Source of the DNA: Nocardia sp.
GTDB lineage: Bacteria > Actinomycetota > Actinomycetes > Mycobacteriales > Mycobacteriaceae
Direction: 5' to 3'
NCBI RefSeq assembly: GCF_025465275.1
Contig: NZ_JAODNK010000132.1
Span: 1 to 64,000, forward strand
Length of the DNA: 64,000 nt
Below the pieces are notes generated by a model, which searched no databases, was not told the DNA's origin, and saw only the letters and a list, made by a program, of their open reading frames with translations. Positions within the stretch are counted from its first letter, which is position 1, and each line of letters starts with the position of its first letter. Both the position numbers and the translations under genes were made by a program. Shown piece by piece: positions 60,227 to 64,000 of the stretch.

Positions 60227-60242
60227 TTGACGTCAACGTCAA
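60227..60242. promoter_or_regulatory. MerR-type palindrome in the divergent promoter
   Basis: TTGACGT and ACGTCAA are arranged as an exact inverted repeat, read on both strands as TTGACGT-CA/TG-ACGTCAA, 39 bases before the MerR start and 77 before the first plus-strand ATG. It contains a -35-like TTGACG on each strand, and 19 bases downstream on the plus strand lies TACCTG; an elongated 19-bp spacer is typical for MerR-controlled promoters. Confidence 0.65.
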
Positions 60243-60318
60243 GTCTTAGCGTACCTGATGTGCCCTTCACCGGGAGTTCCTCCCGGTACGTCCCCGACAT
60301 AGAAGCGGCTCGAACGAA

Positions 60319-61395
60319 ATGGAGCGTGCATTGAGTGAGAACATCACCCCCGTCCGGCGAGTGATCGGCGTGGAGGAACACGCCTGGACCTCCGAACTGC
60401 GCAACGCCCTGCTCGAGTGGGGCGGCGACGAGACCGTCAACAAGATGAGCAGCCAAGGGGAGGTGAATCTCCGACTGCTCGACGTCGGCGAGGAGCGTCT
60501 GGCGCGGATGGATGCCAGTGGTGTGGACCTGGAGGTCCTGTCCATCACCACCCCCGGCACTCAGCCCCTGCCCGCGCAGGTGGCAGTCCCGCTCGCCAGG
60601 CAAGCCAACGACGTACTTGCCGACGCCGTACGACGCCACCCCGACCGCTTCGCGGCCTTCGCAACGCTACCCACCTCCAACCCAAAGGCGGCCGCTGCCG
60701 AGCTGGAACGCGCCGTCACCAGCCTCGGACACGTCGGCGCGATGCTCTTCCCGCGCACGGGCGAGACGTTCCTCGACCATGACAGTTTTCGGCCTGTATT
60801 CGAGGCTGCTGCCCACCTCGGCGTGCCGCTGTACATCCATCCGGCCATGCCGCCCAAGAAGCTCATCGATATCGCCTACTCCGGGTTCGACGACATGACG
60901 AGCATGCTGTTGTCGACCGGGGGCTGGGGATGGCATTCGGAGGCGGGCCTGGCCACGCTCCGTCTCATCCTGGCCGGCACCTTCGACCGGCACCCCGATC
61001 TGCAGATCATCTTGGGGCACTGGGGCGAGATGCTCGTACCGTTCGCCGACCGCGCCGACTTGCTCAGCAGCGCCGCCACGCATCTGCAACGCCGCGTCCT
61101 CGACTACATCACCGGCAACCTTTCGGTCACCGCCGGCGGCCTCTACAGCCACCGGATGCTCGCCGCGGCCGTGGACGTGCTGGGGCCCGACCGCGTCATG
61201 TTCGGCGCCGACTCCCCCTACGGTGCTCCCACCGCTGAGGGCACCGCTTATCCGCGCGGCCTAGGCGGCGTCGACTCGCGCGGCTCCTTCGGCGGCGCCC
61301 GCGCCTTCGTCGACAGTGCCCCGCTCGACGAGTCGGGCAGGGCGAAGCTCGGTCACCTCAACGCCGAACGCATCCTCAACCTCCAGACCGCCTGA
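60319..61395 (+). CDS. Amidohydrolase-family 2 (ACMSD/decarboxylase-like) protein
   Basis: A 358-residue TIM-barrel metal enzyme of the Amidohydro_2 group, which includes gamma-resorcylate-type decarboxylases and ACMSD. Motifs include VIGVEEHAW at the N-terminus (the first metal site reads EEH), GVPLYIHPAMPPKK, ILGHWGEMLVPFADR and the Asp in VMFGADSPYG, in the order of the decarboxylase subgroup. TTG 60331, with GGAG seven bases upstream, is an alternative start. It leads an operon with an alpha/beta hydrolase and is divergent from the MerR gene; substrate likely aromatic (inference). Confidence 0.88.
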   Translation: MERALSENITPVRRVIGVEEHAWTSELRNALLEWGGDETVNKMSSQGEVNLRLLDVGEERLARMDASGVDLEVLSITTPGTQPLPAQVAVPLARQANDVLADAVRRHPDRFAAFATLPTSNPKAAAAELERAVTSLGHVGAMLFPRTGETFLDHDSFRPVFEAAAHLGVPLYIHPAMPPKKLIDIAYSGFDDMTSMLLSTGGWGWHSEAGLATLRLILAGTFDRHPDLQIILGHWGEMLVPFADRADLLSSAATHLQRRVLDYITGNLSVTAGGLYSHRMLAAAVDVLGPDRVMFGADSPYGAPTAEGTAYPRGLGGVDSRGSFGGARAFVDSAPLDESGRAKLGHLNAERILNLQTA

Positions 61396-61430
61396 CCCCG
61401 CAACCATCACAACTTGAAAGAAGCAGTCGC

Positions 61431-62369
61431 ATGACCACCTACCAGATGACCGGTCTCACCGGCCCCGCGTCCACCCTGTCCGTGGCGGTCAAGCCGCTCG
61501 TGCTGCCCGCACCGCAGCGCGGCGAGGACTTGCACGTACGAATCTCCGCCCCGGTTACCGGCACCGATCTGCCGATCGTGTTGTTCGCGCACGGATTCGG
61601 CTCGAACCTGGACGGCTACGCACCGTTGGTCGACCACTGGGCCTCCCACGGCTTCGTCGTCATCCAGGTCACCCACCTCGACTCCAAGCGGCTCAACATT
61701 GCCGCGGACGATCCCCGCAAGCCCCGGATGTGGCGCTACCGCGTCCAAGACATGCGGCGCATCCTCGATGAGCTCGAGACTCTCGAGGCATCCGTACCGT
61801 GCCTGGCCGGCCGGGTCGACCACAGCCGCATCGTCGCCGCGGGGCATTCCTTCGGCGGCCAGACCGCAGGCATCCTGGTGGGCCTGCGCGTCAGGGATCC
61901 GCAGACTGGCATCGCCGAGGATCTGTCCGACCCCCGGGTCATGGCCAGTATCCAGCTGGCCACAGCGGGCAAGGGCGGTGACGAACTGACTCCCTTCGCG
62001 CACGAGAACCTTCCGTGGCTGCGTGATCAGGACTTCTCTCACATCACCGCCCCCGGACTGGTCGTCGCCGGAGACAAGGACGACCTCCCGCTCTCCACTC
62101 GGGGACCGGCCTGGACGAGCGACCCCTACACCCTCAGCCGCGGTAACAAGAGCCTGCTCACCGTCTACGGCGGCGAGCACTTCCTCGGCGGCATCTCCGG
62201 CTACCAGGTGGCAGAGACCACCGACGAGGACCCCGGCCGTGTCGCCCTCGTCCAGCACGTCACCCTTGCCTTCCTGCGCCACGTCACCGGGATCGACCAC
62301 ACCGACTGGGAAACGGCCCAGTCCCGCCTCGCCGATGCCCACCCGCTGGGACGACTGGAATCCAAGTGA
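61431..62369 (+). CDS. Alpha/beta hydrolase (chlorophyllase/PAF-acetylhydrolase-like)
   Basis: A 312-residue hydrolase with nucleophile elbow GHSFGGQTAG (about 142-151), oxyanion-loop FAHGFGSNLDGY, a probable triad Asp in VVAGDKDDLP and His in YGGEHFLGG. No signal peptide, so it acts in the cytosol. GAAAGAAG precedes the ATG; it begins 35 bases after the amidohydrolase stop, so the pair is an operon. Its substrate is not evident. Confidence 0.9.
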   Translation: MTTYQMTGLTGPASTLSVAVKPLVLPAPQRGEDLHVRISAPVTGTDLPIVLFAHGFGSNLDGYAPLVDHWASHGFVVIQVTHLDSKRLNIAADDPRKPRMWRYRVQDMRRILDELETLEASVPCLAGRVDHSRIVAAGHSFGGQTAGILVGLRVRDPQTGIAEDLSDPRVMASIQLATAGKGGDELTPFAHENLPWLRDQDFSHITAPGLVVAGDKDDLPLSTRGPAWTSDPYTLSRGNKSLLTVYGGEHFLGGISGYQVAETTDEDPGRVALVQHVTLAFLRHVTGIDHTDWETAQSRLADAHPLGRLESK

Positions 62370-62593
62370 CCCCGGCGTTCGAGTCGCTCGGCCAGCCGTG
62401 CGACTTCTGCCGGCAGACAACAACACTCAGCGCGGGAGGTGATGGTCTGATCCTGGCAGTGATGTCCAATGATGGCCCCGAAGGCTATACCGTCGTTGCT
62501 CATCGAACCTGCCTGGCCGAACGCATCCGCCCCGAGGACCAGGGCCAGCGAGCGCGAGCACTGTCGATAGGCCGACGCGACAGCAACCGGTGA
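62366..62593 (+). CDS. Small CxxC/HxxxC protein
   Basis: A 75-residue protein from GTG 62366, overlapping the hydrolase stop by four bases (GTGA), so it belongs to the same operon. CDFCRQTTTL near the start and VVAHRTCLAERI further on provide two Cys and a Cys/His pair suitable for one zinc ion. No named family recognised. Confidence 0.7.
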   Translation: MTPAFESLGQPCDFCRQTTTLSAGGDGLILAVMSNDGPEGYTVVAHRTCLAERIRPEDQGQRARALSIGRRDSNR

Positions 62594-62640
62594 ACGGTTG
62601 CGCTTGCTTATCGGCAGCGGCACACCGCGATAATCGTGCG

Positions 62641-63186
62641 GTGTCCTACTACGGCATCCGCGGATACCAACCACATTGGCTCGCAGGGCGCGCCACCATC
62701 GAGTCCTCTCACGGTCGACGGCTGGCCGGGCTGGTCGGCAGGCGCTTGTCTAGTAGCTGGCTGGTCTGGGACCAAGATGACGACGAGTGGTTCGCCGGCG
62801 GCCCTGTAGTGCTGGACTTCGACGGTGAACGTGTTGAGGTCGCTCACCAGAAATTCGACGAGTTGTCGATCACCTGGAACCGCATCGATCCCTTTCAGCG
62901 GCCCTCCTGGTCCGATCCAGAGGATAGCGACGCAGAGATCCATACTTTCCACTTGGCATGGCGATCCGACGCCATCCTCGCGTTGACCGAACTCGAGGGA
63001 CAGCCGCTACTCGCTGTCGACTTGCTCGAATGGACAAGTCATCGAGCCGATGTCGCCGCAGGCATGGTCGCGGTGAGCTTCGCCTTCGCTGAGAACCGGG
63101 TCACGATCAGCAACGGACTCGACGAGAACAGCCTCGAGTTCGGGATCCCACCGGCCGACTACCTCCGATACCCTCTCCACCGCTGA
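62641..63186 (+). CDS. Hypothetical protein, last gene of the MerR-side operon
   Basis: A 181-residue protein beginning VSYYGIRGYQPHWLAGR, acidic and Trp-rich (SSSWLVWDQDDDEWFAGG), with beta-strand-like alternation and no membrane or signal segment. I recognise no family. GTG 62590 overlapping the previous stop by four bases would add 17 Cys/Ala-rich residues and is an alternative start. No function can be proposed. Confidence 0.65.
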   Translation: MSYYGIRGYQPHWLAGRATIESSHGRRLAGLVGRRLSSSWLVWDQDDDEWFAGGPVVLDFDGERVEVAHQKFDELSITWNRIDPFQRPSWSDPEDSDAEIHTFHLAWRSDAILALTELEGQPLLAVDLLEWTSHRADVAAGMVAVSFAFAENRVTISNGLDENSLEFGIPPADYLRYPLHR

Positions 63187-63382
63187 GGGTGTTCGGGGTC
63201 TGCGTTCTGCCGAGCACGGGTTCGTGGCCGACTCTGTCAGCGCGCAACGAGGCATGAGCGAGCGTTCACCGGCGTTTCGACTCCGTACTGCCCGGCCCCT
63301 CCGAACCGTGCTGCTTGCTCTGCGATAGGAGATCGGGAGGGCGTCGTAGCGCTGGGATATGAGGACTCCGGCTGGCCCTTGG

Positions 63383-64000
63383 CTAAGCAGACAGTTTATT
63401 GAGGATGGCGGCCACTTCCGGTGCCTGGAATATGAATCCGACGTGCGAGGAGTCCAGGGTGTGAACGTCGTAGGGATTGCCCGGGGTCAGCGCGTCGGCT
63501 TCGGCGATCAGCCTGTCTTGCAAGGCAATTGGGAGCGAACGGTCGCCGGTGAGCCGAATGTAGCTGCGGGCGATCGTGCCCCATGTATCCGCCTGCACCC
63601 TGGCATCGCCCATCATCACCGAGATCGATTCATCGGGCTGCAGGATGTTGAGGAAGGCCCGGAACTGTTCATCGGTGGTATCGGCCATGATCGCCGCCTT
63701 CAGATTGGCGAGCAGGGCGGGGTCGGCGGTGCGGTAGTTGGCTCGGCCGACCCCGAGGACGGCCGGGTCACCGACGTTCAACCCGGCCAACAGGCCCAGC
63801 AGGTTGGTGGCGAACTCGGGCTCTGCCATGTATTCGATGGGGTTGGCATGCGCCACACAGGACCAGGCGGAGATGTACACCAGTCGATCCACCAGGTGCG
63901 GCACCAGGTTGGCTGCCACGCTGATGGCCGTTCCACCGAGGCTGGCACCCACCAGCACGACCGGCCCGTACTCGGCGACGCGGCGGACGACGTCGACGAC
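63383..64000 (-). CDS. Alpha/beta hydrolase, 5' part beyond the window
   Basis: At least 205 residues of a hydrolase cut by the window edge; the frame is open to base 64000. The nucleophile elbow VLVGASLGGTAIS lies near the visible start, so the N-terminal third (oxyanion strand) is missing. ANPIEYMAEPEFATNLLGLL and LDSSHVGFIFQAPEVAAILNKL (His of the triad) resemble esterase/haloperoxidase-type hydrolases (EstA/RutD-like). The window edge, not a mutation, causes the truncation. Confidence 0.88.
   Translation of the reverse strand, partial: VVDVVRRVAEYGPVVLVGASLGGTAISVAANLVPHLVDRLVYISAWSCVAHANPIEYMAEPEFATNLLGLLAGLNVGDPAVLGVGRANYRTADPALLANLKAAIMADTTDEQFRAFLNILQPDESISVMMGDARVQADTWGTIARSYIRLTGDRSLPIALQDRLIAEADALTPGNPYDVHTLDSSHVGFIFQAPEVAAILNKLSA

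Noticed and set aside
63187..63382. Intergenic stretch before the right-edge hydrolase
   Set aside because: No gene, clear hairpin or palindrome found.
1..64000. CRISPR arrays, tRNA or rRNA genes, prophage
   Set aside because: No regularly spaced repeats, no recognisable tRNA cloverleaf or rRNA sequence, and no phage structural genes were noticed; a covariance search was not possible.

Overview
The window looks like a chromosomal segment of a mycolic-acid actinomycete, most likely Nocardia or a close relative. Three things point there: GC-rich coding with many GTG starts; gene content such as a PknG-type kinase, multi-DivIVA-motif and SecD/SecF proteins; and a conserved minus-strand backbone whose order (thioesterase II, pdxT, yebC, ruvC-ruvA-ruvB, yajC-secD-secF, solute-binding lipoprotein, apt) matches the known Mycobacterium tuberculosis order. 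No rRNA, tRNA or CRISPR array was seen. Genus assignment is inference; the gene families and DNA motifs were read directly.

Layout. 0-5.4 kb: a TetR gene divergent from a small SRPBCC-like gene with two perfect operators between them, a multidomain cell-wall hydrolase, and two paralogous small membrane proteins flanking a PucR-type regulator. 5.4-11.3 kb: apt, peptide-type binding protein, secF, secD, yajC. 11.4-31.4 kb: an accessory block splitting yajC from ruvB. It holds AraC-DinB and RibD-type genes, a Baeyer-Villiger monooxygenase with a divergent TetR gene, a four-fold DivIVA-motif protein, a MarR gene, a DUF2254 protein, an ABC importer plus two cytosine-deaminase-type amidohydrolases around a GntR gene, an M48 protease, a monooxygenase relic, an amidase/formamidase operon with a second GntR gene, and a GlxA-type AraC regulator divergent from a quinone oxidoreductase. 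31.5-43.4 kb: ruvBAC, thioesterase, macro-domain protein, truncated phosphatase, yebC, pdxT, a KimA-like transporter, a TetR/oxidoreductase pair, and thioesterase II.

43.6-51.5 kb holds the most striking system: six tightly packed plus-strand genes encoding a helical protein, a PknG-like kinase, a PP2C phosphatase, a von Willebrand A protein, an FHA protein and a four-TM sensor-like protein. Three of the six carry N-terminal zinc ribbons. It resembles the mycobacterial PknG/GlnX pathway extended with a phosphatase/vWA/FHA set, but without the binding protein GlnH. 51.5-54.6 kb adds a uridine-kinase-like protein with a degenerate P-loop, a 58-residue membrane protein, a three-gene operon including an orphan Clp-N domain, and an XRE-TPR regulator.

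54.6-64 kb is a flexible, partly decayed region: an IS5-type scar, a secreted lipase, an aminoglycoside-phosphotransferase-like protein, a second RibD-type reductase, abutting IS256 and IS30 remnants, then a MerR gene divergent from an amidohydrolase/hydrolase operon, and a hydrolase cut by the window edge.

A recurring theme is a one-component regulator divergent from a metabolic gene with a clean inverted repeat between them (about 0.75, 14.5, 28.3, 30.4, 40.05 and 60.2 kb). The GntR motif at 20.8-23.0 kb occurs four times and lets a regulon be predicted from sequence alone.
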